64,000 nucleotides of DNA from Heliocidaris tuberculata (GCA_025618425.1 CM046838.1:19868838-19932837); one strand, 5' to 3'. Numbered from the stretch's first letter, positions 12,791-24,860 are shown. The notes: generated by a model not told the origin, from the letters alone. Numbers and translations: made by a program.

Positions 12791-13144
12791 AAGAGGTTAA
12801 CATAATTTGGTGATTTATAGACTGACCGAAATATTGTGAATGGCAAGGACAGAGAGAGGATGAAAGTGAATAGGATGCTTGGTAATATTAATGTATGTGG
12901 TTTCAGGACGAACGACAAATGAAGGAAAAGAGTGAGAAATTGACCATGAGGTAATGACAGAGTTTTGACACAAATACAATGGAATATAGAGGTTCAAGCA
13001 ATTTGTAGTAAATCGAACGGCATACCATTACATTTTATATTGTACCTTTTGATCTTCCTTATCCCTTTGAAGCAGCAAACGGAGAATTAAGTACAAGAAA
13101 TTTTTGATGAAACCTTTAATCTCTTAATATAGAAAGCATGTATG

Positions 13145-13273
<129 letters not shown>

Positions 13274-13737
13274 AACAGATACGATGGAAGAGAATGAAAC
13301 AAAATTATGATAATAATAAGCAACTTAACAAAACTAAAGACAACGGAACAGAATTGTCATAAATCAACAGGAATAAGTGAAATTTCAAAAAGATGTTAAT
13401 CGGCGGGAATAAGTGAAATAACGAAAAAGGAAACTCAATAGAAACAAAAGTAAGCAAAGTAAAACAATTACCTGACTTTTAAGGTAGAAGCAAAATGTAT
13501 ATGCTGTCTCGTGTGTGATGTGTAGGTGTTCTGTACAATAATAGGTGATACGGGCGTCAGGTAGAGGGCGTGTATTATACAAGTAAGTTGATTTAGCAAA
13601 TAAACTTGAAGAAGGCCGGGAGCCGAAAGCTTGTAAATTCACCTAGTGACCTGCTTCATTCTGTTCCATCATATCTATTCACATATCTCATTTTAACATG
13701 GTTCAACCGAACGGTAAATACATCCACACCTCTCTCG

Positions 13738-13738
<1 letters not shown>

Positions 13739-13769
<31 letters not shown>
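13739..13769 (+). repeat. (TA)n microsatellite
   Basis: About 15 perfect TA units. Confidence 0.95.
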
Positions 13770-13772
<3 letters not shown>

Positions 13773-14634
13773 GAGATGGAGAGATACTTTTTATGTAAAT
13801 ATATAACAACATGGTGGTATGAATCGGAGTGTTTGCTGTGAGAATGGGACCGATCAGCTGATGGTATGAGATGACGACAAGGGAAGTGAGTCAAAGGAAT
13901 TTTGGCTGTGGTCAACGACCAGGAGTGTTCTTGTTCTTCTACGACGTCGGGATTTGCAGCACAATCACAACAACTATGATATGAGAAAGACGTAAGACAA
14001 ATGGAGGAGCACTTCGGTAAGTGTCTTATATTTTCCTCAATTTTTTTTAACTTCTTTTTTTTTCGATTTTGCTAAACAAATATAACGTAAAACTTTTTTT
14101 TTTTTTTTACACGAGGAGTGTTTTTCTTGTCTGCAGTATTTTTTTATTCAAATTATATTATTCACTTAGAATTGATAGTATTTTCAAGTACTTTAGGTGT
14201 ACTTTCATAATTTGCTCATTAAAGCTTTAACTGCATGAGTTATTAAAAGGTTTTTAAGATGTAATGACTTTGGTGTTATTATCATGATTATTTGCTCCAT
14301 CGTACCTTTCATTTGTGTAATTGACTTATTACAAATCAATTTATTGGTTAACATAATAATGATAAATATATCAATAGAATCATACATTGTATATAATCCA
14401 AACCCCACTCTCATTGTAATATTATATTGCTCTTTATTCTCATCGTGATTATTTTCATAATTCATTAATTATTAATACGGAATTATTCTACCATAATTAC
14501 GTATTAACACTGTTTAATTTCCAAAGAATATACATGCTTGAAATGAAGCATCGAGGCAGAATACGAATTACATCCTTAAACTTTCCCATCTCTTTAGAAA
14601 ATTATAACTATTGATACATCATTTTTAAAGCAAT

Positions 14635-15385
14635 GCTGAAGAGAAGGTTGAGTTCTGGGAAAGTTAAGAAATGATTTGTGAGCTTTCTCATTCTTTTTAT
14701 GTTAGTTTGGGAGATTATCATAGTAGAAATGTCCCCTGATACTCTCACAATTAGTTTTACTGCTGATTTATATTTGATTATATTTGATTGTTAACATGAT
14801 TAATTCTCATTATTTCTATTTTCATGTAGTACCTTTTTATCTGTTCAGGACCTGGGCCCCGTTGCATAAAACTTACCATTAATGGTAACTCTGCTATCAA
14901 TGGTATATAACTACCATGGTAACATCACTCAACAGCCAATCAAAATCAAGGTTTCCATGGGAGTTACCATTGATGGCAAAGTTACCGTGAATGGTAAGTT
15001 TTATACAACGGGGCCCAGGATGTAAAACAGATTTTTGTACCTATATCTGATTCTTGTTTTATGATTAAATATATTTCAATAAAATATAATTTAAAACAAA
15101 TCAATGAAACGATTGCTCTTCAAATGCCCTCCCATTCAAAATATGACAAGAAACAGCTTAAATGTTCCTGCCGAACATTTGTGTGTAGTCCCATATACAC
15201 ATTTCTGTGTGCAGTGCATGTGAATCTCGGCAGGATTGCGTCAATTTCTTATCATTTTGATGATTCCAAAACCTTACAGCATACACCAATTATTATGTGA
15301 TATATAATTAATCTTTCTCAATGGCTTTAAGAAAGTTTATTTGACAATTCAATCTCATGACCAGAACTCAATCTTATCTTTAAGT
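14635..15385 (+). repeat. Dispersed repeat, copy A (interrupted)
   Basis: The left part (about 14635-14739) and right part (about 15111-15385) match, block by block, the reverse complement of 54220-54600. Shared landmarks include GAAGGTTGAGTT, GAGCTTTCTCATTC, TAGTAGAAA.GTCCCCTGA, then CTCTTCAAATGCCC, CCGAACATTTGTGTGTAG, CCTTACAGCATACACCAATT and AATCTCATGACCAGAACTCAA. Copy A carries about 370 extra bases between the two parts, absent from copy B, and the MITE at 14851-15019 lies inside that insert. No coding capacity shared by the copies is evident. Confidence 0.8.
14851..15019 (-). mobile_element. Palindromic MITE, GGGCCCCGTTGCATAAAA family, copy 1
   Basis: Begins CCTGGGCCCCGTTGCATAAA and ends with its near-perfect inverse (15000-15019). 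Internally it has inverted TTACCATTGATGG/ATGGTAA blocks. The core (CCAATCAAAATCAAGG and flanks) is the reverse complement of the core of the copy at 42705-42865, so the two sit in opposite orientation. It is non-autonomous with no transposase; the target-site duplication is not clear. Confidence 0.85.
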
Positions 15386-16457
15386 GCAGAAGATTAAAAA
15401 GCTGAGCCTTGAACTAGATTATTAATTGTTTAAATTGAATTGGGCCTCCATAATCTCTCCTTTTTCTCAATTTTCTTTTCATGAAAACGTCATTTTGTTC
15501 CCCTTGGAATTATGTAAACAAATATCACCCACAATACATCAAGAAAATGTGTATTTACCATAGACTTTATACTGAAAAGTGCACAGAGAATGGGAAGGTA
15601 TAGACCGAGTATGATGTGAATGAACGTATTTTGTATATTCACCTCTGAATTTTTTCGAAAATTTTGTTGCTATGTAACGTTTGTCTTGCTCATATTTGAC
15701 ACAGCTCGAAAGTAGTAATCTATATGTTTAATCTTGGGATACCAAGTTGTGTATTCATCTTTGCTTCAGAGAATGAATGTCAAATGACACGAGATTGTTA
15801 TATTCATAAAATAAACCGAAATTGTATCATTGAAATTTCAGGTGATATGATATTTATTACCATTATAAGTATCCCACGAGACAAAAATAGAAAGTTCAAA
15901 GTTCCTGTAACGTACAGTATTTCTTCTATTGAATCAAATTCTAGCGATACTCTTAGCAATATCAAATTTAAATCCACTGCTCATATTTCTTTAAATTACT
16001 CCCTCAGTAAAATACGAAATATCAAAGAGGCGCTTATGGTAGATACACGCACAATATGATACCATATTCATTTTCTCAAAGATTTGAGTTGCCGATAAAA
16101 GCGAGTTGAAATAATGTGGGCTTATTTGGGACGATGATAACGACATCGCTTTGTATTATATTGAGCTAGTTCACACCCACTGTGTGTACAGGTAGACAGC
16201 AACAATGGTGCTATTGATATACACACGCGAGACTCGCTTTGTAGAGGCCATGGGCTTTTACTTTATATACAGCCATAGGGTTAATCCGTAGACAGGTATG
16301 GTATTTTATGCTGGTAGGTATTTTACTAAACAGAGCTGACAGGTGATCTGGAATATTTTTTTTTTTTTTAATTGAGCAACGTTATTGGTTCAGGTTATAC
16401 TGAGCTGTATTTGTAATGTGAGATTTATCTTAGAGAATTTAATTTAAATTTGTTTTG
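15386..16457. other. AT-rich intergenic DNA with an orphan open frame
   Basis: No recognised gene apart from the open frame at 15724-16059 listed separately. 16060-16457 shows nothing recognisable. Confidence 0.5.
15724..16059 (+). CDS. Unidentified 111-codon open frame (weak)
   Basis: ATG to stop with no low-complexity sequence, closed upstream by an in-frame TGA at 15697-15699. It is the longest frame in the window, apart from FoxD, that does not come from a microsatellite or MITE. The predicted product has no obvious signal peptide or membrane segment and a hydrophobic, Ile-rich middle (about residues 34-50). I recognise no family. Frames of this length are expected a few times by chance in 64 kb of such DNA on six frames, so it may not be a gene; a conserved exon is the alternative. 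Confidence 0.15.
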   Translation: MFNLGIPSCVFIFASENECQMTRDCYIHKINRNCIIEISGDMIFITIISIPRDKNRKFKVPVTYSISSIESNSSDTLSNIKFKSTAHISLNYSLSKIRNIKEALMVDTRTI

Positions 16458-16696
16458 ATTATAAGGGGGCAGACCTAACTTTAAACCGCCTACACTCCTG
16501 TGCCCATACAAGTAAAAAAAAAATCTGCGAATCAACTTAATTTTTCTTTTGTTAATATTTGCCCACAATTTTCTAAATGTTTATTTTGTTTTTAAATGAG
16601 AAATAAATGAATTGAATTGAATTGAATTGATTCGCAGTTTTACTTGTATGGGCACAGGAGTGTAAGCGGTATATAGTTAGGTTAGCCCCCTTATAA
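16458..16696. mobile_element. MITE with about 55-bp terminal inverted repeats
   Basis: The left arm starts TTATAAGGGGGCAGACCTAA and the right arm ends TTAGGTTAGCCCCCTTATAA. The arms match over about 55 bases, including ACTCCTGTGCCCATACAAGT and its inverse. The interior is AT-rich and ends in an ATTGA-type short tandem repeat (about 16608-16630). TA flanks inside a TTATAA context suggest a TA-targeting (Tc1/mariner-like) or TTAA-like mobiliser; no transposase is present. Confidence 0.85.
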
Positions 16697-17402
16697 TTTG
16701 GAAATAATCTTTTATTTCAAAAGTCAAATAGTATCAATGTTAGAAAATAGAATATGTGAAAGATTAATGTTTATCAAAAGCTTTTTCGAATCATAACTTT
16801 TTCTGTTTAAGAAGCATTTTTCCCTTTAAAATAGGAGCATAAGTAAGTAGGCATTTCCATATTGTCAAAAATGTAAGTTGCCATGATTACTGTGTGTATT
16901 GTTTAAAGAGACAGCTGACAATTGTTTATTTATATAGGATGCAAGGTGATAACTAAGTGATATAGATGTACTAATTTTGGAGTTAATTACAGTAGTATTT
17001 CGGAAGTTTCTGCCATATATCTGATATTATGTAAAGTATTTTTTAAAAGTAAGCTTAAAATTCTATCTTTAGAGTGTCGATTTTAAAAATGAAATTGTTA
17101 TTTAGTTTTTCTCAGCATGCTCAGTTATTGATAATATCGTAAATAGGAAACATGTGCAATATATTTGTTTGGATCAACACAATGGTGGAATCCTCTTTAA
17201 AATATTTACATATACGATGGCATATGTATTAAAAAAATCAGGAAAAACTAATGGATACTGAATTTCATGGATCAATTAATCAAATAATATATGAGAAAAT
17301 CAATCATCCCACTGATCATTCTTATCAGTTATCAGGAGAGACCTGAGGGTTAAGGTGATTCGGTTCGCTTTCCCCTCCCAGGCACAGGTGACGCCAAATA
17401 CA

Positions 17403-17456
17403 ACCACAATAATATTATTTATGATAATAATAATTATAATAATGATGATGATGATG

Positions 17457-17505
<49 letters not shown>

Positions 17506-17510
17506 TAACA

Positions 17511-17542
<32 letters not shown>

Positions 17543-17545
17543 AAC
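17403..17545 (+). repeat. Imperfect (AAT/GAT)n trinucleotide array
   Basis: About 140 bases of AAT, GAT and ATG-type triplets. It yields Ile/Met-only reading frames that are not genes. Confidence 0.95.
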
Positions 17546-18814
17546 AAATGTAGATTCATTTCATTACAACATACAATGGATATAGGTTAATCCACGTCAC
17601 AGACTGCATTGAATAAAGAGCACACAGTATAGACTCGGTTCAAAAAACATTCTAGCGTATAAGTCAATATAAGATCTGTTGATCTTATTCTTTCGAAAGC
17701 TGACATACTTTGATGTGATATTTCAAAATTAGCGTGGATGAAACGGCAAGTAAAAGAGAGAAACAGCAGTAATACAACTCTACTACATTTTACCCTGGAC
17801 ATTAATATGTGGAATGGTATAGAAATCTGAAATAAATCCATGTTCTTTACTAACAGCAATAGGAGATTAGCACTAGGAGATAAGGGGAAAAAACAGCTTA
17901 TTAAGAGAAAAGTGGATTGGACATAATGCGGTAATGTAAAGATAATATCTGTGATTTTTAGTTGGGAGTAGTGCTTTTTTGATTTATGATAAATTTACTT
18001 TGTCAAACATAAGCTTATAATATGCACAATTATCAAAACTGGGTGATACTTGGACAATTTTTGTCATAGTTTTTTAAATGAATTCATAGAGTTATAAATA
18101 TCGTCTTCTTATTGTCTTTTATATGCAACAGTGTGATTCATTATTTTTGGCTGAAGTTGGGAATTAAAACTGAAATAAATTTGCTCTGTCATATATCCTG
18201 AAACAGATGTATAGGCCCTATTGGCAATTTTAAAATTAGCCACACTTTTTCAATAGTAAATCTGACTCTAAACTGTAAAGGTTGCATCCTAAGGTTAAAG
18301 TGTAACATTTAAATCTAAAGAAAACAATGGTAAATATTGACATGTAGGTAGTGTGGTCATACTCCTCATGGCCTTTTCTATTTTCACTGTTGCTTGATTT
18401 TATAACACTATTTTAAGTATACTGATACAACATGTCTATTTACTTTTATTGCTCTCTTACCTCCAATGGCATTAAAACGCATTTCTATCATATTCAGATA
18501 ATGCATTATAAAGTCTGAGCTTATAAATTTGGATCATCATTTAATATATTGTAACTTCATTATTTATAACCTAATATTAGCAAATGAAGCCAAAATTCAA
18601 AGTACACATAATAATGTAAATATATGTAAGACAAGAATCACGTTGCCTAAGTTTACGTTTGTTATACTTGATTTTCATCGTGAATAAAGTCAAGAAGTGC
18701 ATGAAGTTGATGATATTTGGCATAATGACCCCAAACCTTTTCTATGAGAATTCATTTGTTACCAACGTTGTCCAACTTAGTTATATTTTGCCCAAGTTTA
18801 TCAGCACAGATACT
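17546..18814. other. AT-rich intergenic DNA
   Basis: Nothing recognised. A 90-codon minus-strand frame at 17587-17859 and a 68-codon plus-strand frame at 18659-18865 have no recognisable features. Confidence 0.5.
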
Positions 18815-19060
18815 ATGGCCCCTTATTCTGAACTTCGGTCTAACTTAAACTCCAGTCTAAGTTAAACCAGAGTTTAATTAAATCTGACTTAAACTGCAAG
18901 TCCAGTCTAAATTTCTGTATACTTTACTGGAGTTTAAGTTAAACCGGAGTTCAGAATGCGATTGTCTAAAACTCAGGTTAAAGGGTAGGTTTTTAGACTG
19001 GGTTTAAACCACACTTAGACCGTGGTTTAACTTAAACAGGAGTTCAGTATACGGGCCTAT
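18815..19060. mobile_element. Second MITE family, rich in GTTTAACTTAAAC motifs
   Basis: About 246 bases bounded by ATGGCCCCTTATTCTGAACT on the left and, inverted on the right, the match AGTTCAGTATACGGGCCTAT. The interior repeats the motif CTTAAACT/AGTTTAAG and variants many times in both orientations, so most of the element can fold. No coding capacity. It shares only the GGCCC-type end with the 14851/42705 family. Confidence 0.75.
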
Positions 19061-19196
19061 ACATGTAATATTTTTATTGAAAAGTAAAAGTGGTCAAAAT
19101 ATTCATAAGTAATATAATGAATAAGAGACAAATAATTCATTCGGTGTATGTATTTATTTTGGTTACCGTATTATTGAAAAAAACACTTTGTGTTTA

Positions 19197-19560
19197 TTTA
19201 ACATCAAAGCCCCCCTCCGCCCCACCATGATGAATATTACCCTTCTTCGAAATGACTTATGATTTGCAAACAGCGTCCAAACAGACAACGACAGACACGG
19301 AAAGATGTAAAGTACGGGTTGGCCATCACCACTTTTTTTTCAATGCAGTAAAAATCCCTGGAGTAAAGGTACATGTACAACCGATGTTTGTACTGCGTCT
19401 GATGATTCAACAGGGGGCATTTTTTTTTCTTTTTTTGGAAGAGAGAAAGAGACAGAAGGGGAGACAGAGAGATATATATGTATGGAGAGACAGAGAAGGG
19501 GTCATAGTAAGTTTGAGGTAAAGGAATAGAAAGGAAAGTGAGGCAAATAATATAAATAAC
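19197..19560. other. Short non-coding segment between repeats
   Basis: Contains a C-rich patch (19209-19225), two T-runs (19333-19340 and 19419-19436) and a purine-rich stretch (19437-19540). Frames on both strands here look compositional. Confidence 0.5.
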
Positions 19561-19670
19561 GCCAAAAAAGAGTTGTAAGATCAAATGAAAATGTAATGCA
19601 TTTGTTTTTTAAATTTCATTTCTTCTTTACATTTCCCAATAGACACGGTGAACTATGTAAATATCTATTA

Positions 19671-19794
19671 GTATTATTATCGTCATCATTCTTTTCATTA
19701 TTATTATTATTATTATCACTGTTGTTTATATTACTGTTGTTACTATCACTATTATTTATTGTTATTATATTTATATTTATTGTTATTACATTTA

Positions 19795-19853
<59 letters not shown>

Positions 19854-19910
19854 ATTATTATTACAATTATTACTGTCATTATTTTATTATTAATAATATT
19901 ATCATTAGTA
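19671..19910 (+). repeat. Imperfect (ATT)n trinucleotide array
   Basis: About 240 bases of TTA/ATT/TTG triplets; the core at about 19799-19850 is perfect. It produces Ile/Leu-rich frames on the plus strand and Asn/Ile-rich frames on the minus strand, which are artefacts. Confidence 0.95.
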
Positions 19911-21270
19911 TTTTTTTTATCATTGACATTTGCATTTACCATTTTGTTTTGATGTACATGTACATCATATTGATATACACATGATCCCCAATAGTTAATA
20001 ATCCTCTTCATGAATCATTTTAATCCCATATCGACTCTCCTAACATGCAAGTTTACATCCCTTGGTATTTACGAAGTAATGACATTTGAGGCTGAGGGGC
20101 TTGCAACTTTACTAATGGTTTAGAAGAGTATCCTATCTTCAGAAAATTATATTTATTTTAAAAAAGGTAAACGAGATTATAGTATAGCATGAGAGCGTTG
20201 CAAAATCCTTTTCCCGTTGCAGTCAAACGTTTAGGTCAAACTGTGCCTTTGTAACCATTGCAAACAAAAACTTTTGATGTATTATGATACAACTAGTAGA
20301 GCTCAATCAATTAGTTGCTTTTTAAGTGGGAAATCATATTAGTATCTCGGGGCCATAACTAGGGGCTGCAATGCGATGGAGCTTTTCTCTCCCATTTAAC
20401 CCAATGACAAGTTCATGAAATGAATAATTGATTGTTTATCCAAACTTAGCTCCGACATAAAAGGGTTAGAATAGGGTGTTTGATGGAGGGCTTGGTTAAA
20501 ACACCATGTATGGGTGGCGTATCATGATACGTGCGGAGGTAAGCGTTTTGCAATTGTTGTATTTGAGCGGTATCCTATCCTTACTACGCTGTAACGTTGA
20601 ATTCTAGGAAAATGGTATTTCTCTACCTTTTTTAATGTGTTTATATTGAAATCATAATAGATTGTAACAATCCACCAATCTATATTCACACCCACGGCCT
20701 GCTAATCGCTTCTACTCCTCAATGTCATACCTTAATTTTTCTCTTAAGTGTAACACGAGCGAGGTTGTCGAATACACGTCCCATAGAGCCCACGGTCTCC
20801 ACACCATACTTTTTCAAGCCCTAGGCGGTTGCCGAATCGTTTCGGCTTCTGAAATTTCCCCGCTTTAGAGAGGAAAGTTTGCTTTTCTGATCATGAGCCC
20901 AGCATTAAAAAGGACGGTGCTCTAAATTCATGATAAAGGGGTGAATTTTCTCTGCTGCACATACAATTCGTGGTCGTATAATTCCCCCAGATAACGGTTG
21001 GACCACCATTATTTCTCCCCTCCAGCTATTCTATGGTAGAATTAGAATGGAAGCAATACACCCCCGACGGAACCTATCATGATATTGATCCCGAAGAGAA
21101 TAGTTTCGTCAGCTCTCTCTCTCTCCAGTACCTTTAAGTACGGCATCATTCATAGCTTTCAAGAATCGTTGAGAAATGTATCTGGGTTATTTCATTCTAC
21201 ATTCGATTTCATTCTCTTGAAATGCTATATGTTTACCTGATAGGAGGTCTGTAGCCCCCTTCCCCCAAGT
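19911..21270. other. Intergenic DNA
   Basis: No gene recognised. GC content rises gradually after about 20690. A short TCTC run lies at 21113-21124. Confidence 0.5.
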
Positions 21271-21296
21271 CACCACCACCACCACCACCACCACCA
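21271..21296 (+). repeat. (CAC)n microsatellite
   Basis: Nearly nine perfect CAC units ending before ATCTC. Confidence 0.95.
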
Positions 21297-21429
21297 TCTC
21301 TCCGCCATTTTCCGTTCTGGGGTATAACCAGAAGCGGGGCTAATTAGGACTAATTTGTCGACAAGAATCTTGGTTTTCTGGTTCCTGAGGTTGTAAAAAG
21401 AGAAGCCAACTCCCCCAACGAGGCCCCCT

Positions 21430-21808
21430 GAGCTTGAGAATAGCCGCCCATTGACCCGACAGGGACACTTATACAACGATTGGTGACAGCCTATTGTGCT
21501 GCCCATTCAAAGGTACCTCTACACCCCGCCTTCTCAGCCGCCTACCCATGGGGGTTTCGATATGATTCTACCTGCCTGCCAGTCGCTCGATCAAGTCCAA
21601 GTACACGGCATCGAGGCCTACAAAGCACCCGACACTGCCCCGAGGAGCACCGATGCGGTGCCGTGGAAACGAGAAGGTGCCGACGCCGTATTGCAACAAG
21701 TGATCTTTTTGCTCTTCGGCATGTAGGTTTAAAAACCTCAATAACTACTCTTTGAACTGGAGCCTCTACCAAGGCGAACCACCAAGACCTTCATAGGACT
21801 CACATACG
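21430..21808 (+). other. Candidate exon or conserved element in a GC-rich island
   Basis: GC content here is well above the surroundings and the segment ends CATACG|GTAAGT, a strong splice-donor match (GT at 21809). One frame is open from the TGA at 21484-21486 through to TAG at 21724-21726 (79 codons) with a mixed composition (Pro-rich start, LPACQSLDQVQVHGIEAYK, then VPWKREGADAVLQQ). It has no usable ATG at its start, so it would need an upstream exon joined at an acceptor such as the AG near 21488, or the segment is an untranslated exon of a gene on the right. I recognise no family. Confidence 0.25.
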
Positions 21809-21809
21809 G

Positions 21810-24528
21810 TAAGTGCAACTATTATTTTCGTTTATCTTCACCTGCAATGCCAGCTCCCATTTTACTTCCTAGAGTATGAATGTAACTTTAGTACATGTAT
21901 TTCGTTTGACTCTTAGAAGTGTAAACTAAAACCCATGGTAGGATACACAAAGCAATACGAGAAGACATGACAGTGCACGTTACCTTTGCTTTGCCTGTGA
22001 CGTGGAACTCCTTCCTAAAGAGCTATCGGTCAAATATTGCCCTCTGTATAATTCATCCTTGTCTTCCACTTCTAAAAGTTATAAAATGCTTTAAAAATTC
22101 CGACAACCATATGCATATACTGGAGAAGAGCGAGTGAATGAAATAAACTACGAGGGCATAGCGAACTTATTATTTAGTGTTCGCTTTTGTCGTATTCGTA
22201 TTGTGAACGAGTCATATTCATTCTGATCAACGTTACCTATTGGTAATATAGCATTTCATATGTCACATTACAGGTCGACAATCACAAGATATTTCTGTTT
22301 GAAAAATATGTCGACATCTCATATTTCGTTACTTTAGCAGATTCATGGTAAAGTGGCCCCAAACGACAGATTGTTCCCTGTATCTGTCTAACAATTGTAT
22401 CATGCATGTAAGAGGGAAAGGAGAAAAGGTGTTAAAAAAGAGAAGAGAACAAATGGTCACCATGTGCACCAGTATGTCAACTAATATCTTATCCATTTTG
22501 TTAAACCAAAATATGAATTAATTCCCCCACAGCCTGGGCGTGTGGCGTTAGCAAGGGAAAAAATGCTCAAATATTGGCACGTGTGGGCCATTTTCAAATC
22601 GATGCGAGATCTTCCATCAAAATGGCGAGTCTTCGTTAGTTAGACAAAAGAGTACGAAATCAAGGGAAGGATAATAGCGAACATTTTGCGAATTAAAAGT
22701 GTATCTATTGAGTATGTTCTCCTGCACGCGTGTGCTGCAATTGTGATGCCGAAGCGCACGCGTGTGCGCGCCGGTCGCTTCCCGCCAATCCACACAAACG
22801 TATCGATCTGGTGACCTCTTCACCAAATCTTTTTTTTTTTCTTTCTTTTTCCTTCTAGTCTTTTTAACCATTCTGTTTGAAATGATATGTCTCCGCCAAA
22901 GCTGGCGAAAATCTTTATTGCGATTATGGTCATGAACAAACGGCTCAGTCAGAGTATTTCTCGCATAATTGCAGCCAGCAACATATTCTCAATCTCAGAA
23001 CCATGAAGTGAGAAGCAGATTGATGTGGCGAGGAGAGCATAAGAGGAGAGTAAGAAGATGGCGAAGAAGAAGAATGGGGATGGAGGAAAAGGGGGAGATG
23101 ATTCTAATTAAACTAGTTTTTGAGGTGCCGTGTTATTGCAGCTGGTTATGGCGCTCAAGGCACGGACACATACTAGCGAAGTGTAAGCAGGCACTTACCC
23201 ATATGTTAAGCGTTAACAAGTCGACTCTCACCCCCCTCTCCGTGACTGCATCTCTCCGATGATCTTGAATTAGCTCTCCACATCCATTTCACGTCTCACC
23301 AAGCCATGGAAGACACGTAGCAGTCACACGTGCCTTATGTTTCATTACAGGCTGCAGCTTTAATTCAAGTGTTTTGCACGTAGTATCTATATCATAAGGA
23401 TTCCCTTTCACTTTCTTCATAATATTCGAAACAAAATAAAATAATATTTTTTCCTAAAATACTGTTCAGGCGACGTTATATATTTCATTTCATTTCAAAC
23501 TTAAGTTTTCACTACCTACCCTATGCGTGGAAATGGCATATGGATAATGGTTTCGAAATGTACACAACTGGAATATTCTTTGAAGAATCTGATGATGTTA
23601 GTTGTATGTATACAATTTTATCAGAAACCACGAATGTTTGAATCAATAATTCAAGATTATTCAATTTTTAAATGGAATAATCCCTTCCATCTTTCCTTTT
23701 TTTTTTTCATTTACAAATATCTTGCTTCTTCCACAAAATGACAAGAGATATGATAGTAATACAATTCAGAAATGTGAAGAAAGGTGAAGTAATGTTTTGT
23801 TGTTGTTTTTTTTTTCATTTGTAGAACAAAATATCCCAGCATAAATTATATAACACCAACATTTCGAATACCATTGGAGTGTGCAGGTGCCTATTGTATG
23901 AAAACTCGCCGACATTGTAGTATATTATAAGTGATTTAACAACAAATAACATTATTTTCATGTCAGATAAGTGATTAAGCTAAAACATAAATGTAGATTT
24001 ACAAAGTGGTTTGTATATATTGTCAAAAGCTGTTTACAATAGGCTGGCACTAGGTATACGCCTTGTTATGATGATGATTATTATCGGTGAATTTGGTAGG
24101 TTTTGATTTAAGACATCCTCTTACAATGTTTACATAAAAACATCATGCACACAATATTTTATATAGTCAGTTTATGACCATCCCATTTCCTGCAAAGCAC
24201 AACGATGAGGTGCATGGAGGATTTATATTATCCTTCGTATTGTCATTTCATTGCACATGTCATGTTGCATGTCTATATGATTTTGCTTCTTTGGCGGTCA
24301 AACTAAAATATTCCTAATAATTTGAATGTTTACGAGACACTAAAAATTTGCTTTTTATGTTTAAGTTGCGAAGTAATATGCTGACAAGAAACGTGTTTTT
24401 AGGCCCAGATTTGATGCTTATCAAGACATGATTGAGATGAGTGTAGAATAAACGAAATCAAAATCAGATTATGATGTAACGTGTAGGACGCAGAAATTTA
24501 GTTCACATGGAAGCGAATAGTAGATAGT
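21810..24528. other. Intergenic DNA with one CpG-containing patch
   Basis: No gene recognised. At 22724-22735 and 22756-22767 the 12-mer GCACGCGTGTGC occurs twice, within a CpG-rich patch (about 22720-22800). T-runs lie at 22830-22839 and 23697-23708. A purine-rich stretch at 23030-23100 gives Arg-rich frames that are compositional. Confidence 0.5.
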
Positions 24529-24531
24529 TTA

Positions 24532-24860
24532 ATGCCATTTGTTATACGCAATAGGTTTGTCAATACCAGAACGAACACAGGAGGTGAAATTCGATCCGCG
24601 TCTAACAATGTCAACCCCATCAGCTAATGTTCCAGCGTCTGCTTTTGGAACTGTCATTGCTTGACCACATTTTTCCAGGAGTCTACCAACATTATCACCA
24701 GCACCACCACCAGACAGTGTTTTTACTGAGATGCTTTTGTTACCAGACGAATCTTCACAGCTTTCTCTGAGAGGGCAATGTCCTGAATGGACGCCATAGT
24801 GGTGATGATGTCCTTGACATTAGAGGATCTGGGCGCGATGATTTCACGCCGATCATCCCA
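24532..24860 (-). pseudogene. Unidentified coding-like fragment in two overlapping frames
   Basis: On the minus strand one frame is open from 24860 to 24726 (WDDRREIIAPRSSNVKDI..., about 45 codons, stop TAA at 24723-24725). A second, shifted frame is open from 24819 to 24532 (96 codons, stop TAA at 24529-24531). The second frame shows strong purine-any-pyrimidine codon usage over about 70 codons and includes SVKTLSGGGAGDNVGRLLEK and MTVPKADAGTLADGVDIVRR. The first frame may continue upstream past a TAA (24861-24863) as ILYLRSMRAILELTTIK. The pattern suits a decayed gene or transposon fragment with a frameshift, or one real exon plus chance. I recognise no family. Confidence 0.3.

Noticed and set aside
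12598..12997. Ser/Leu-rich minus-strand frames
   Set aside because: Produced by the polypurine tract on the plus strand.
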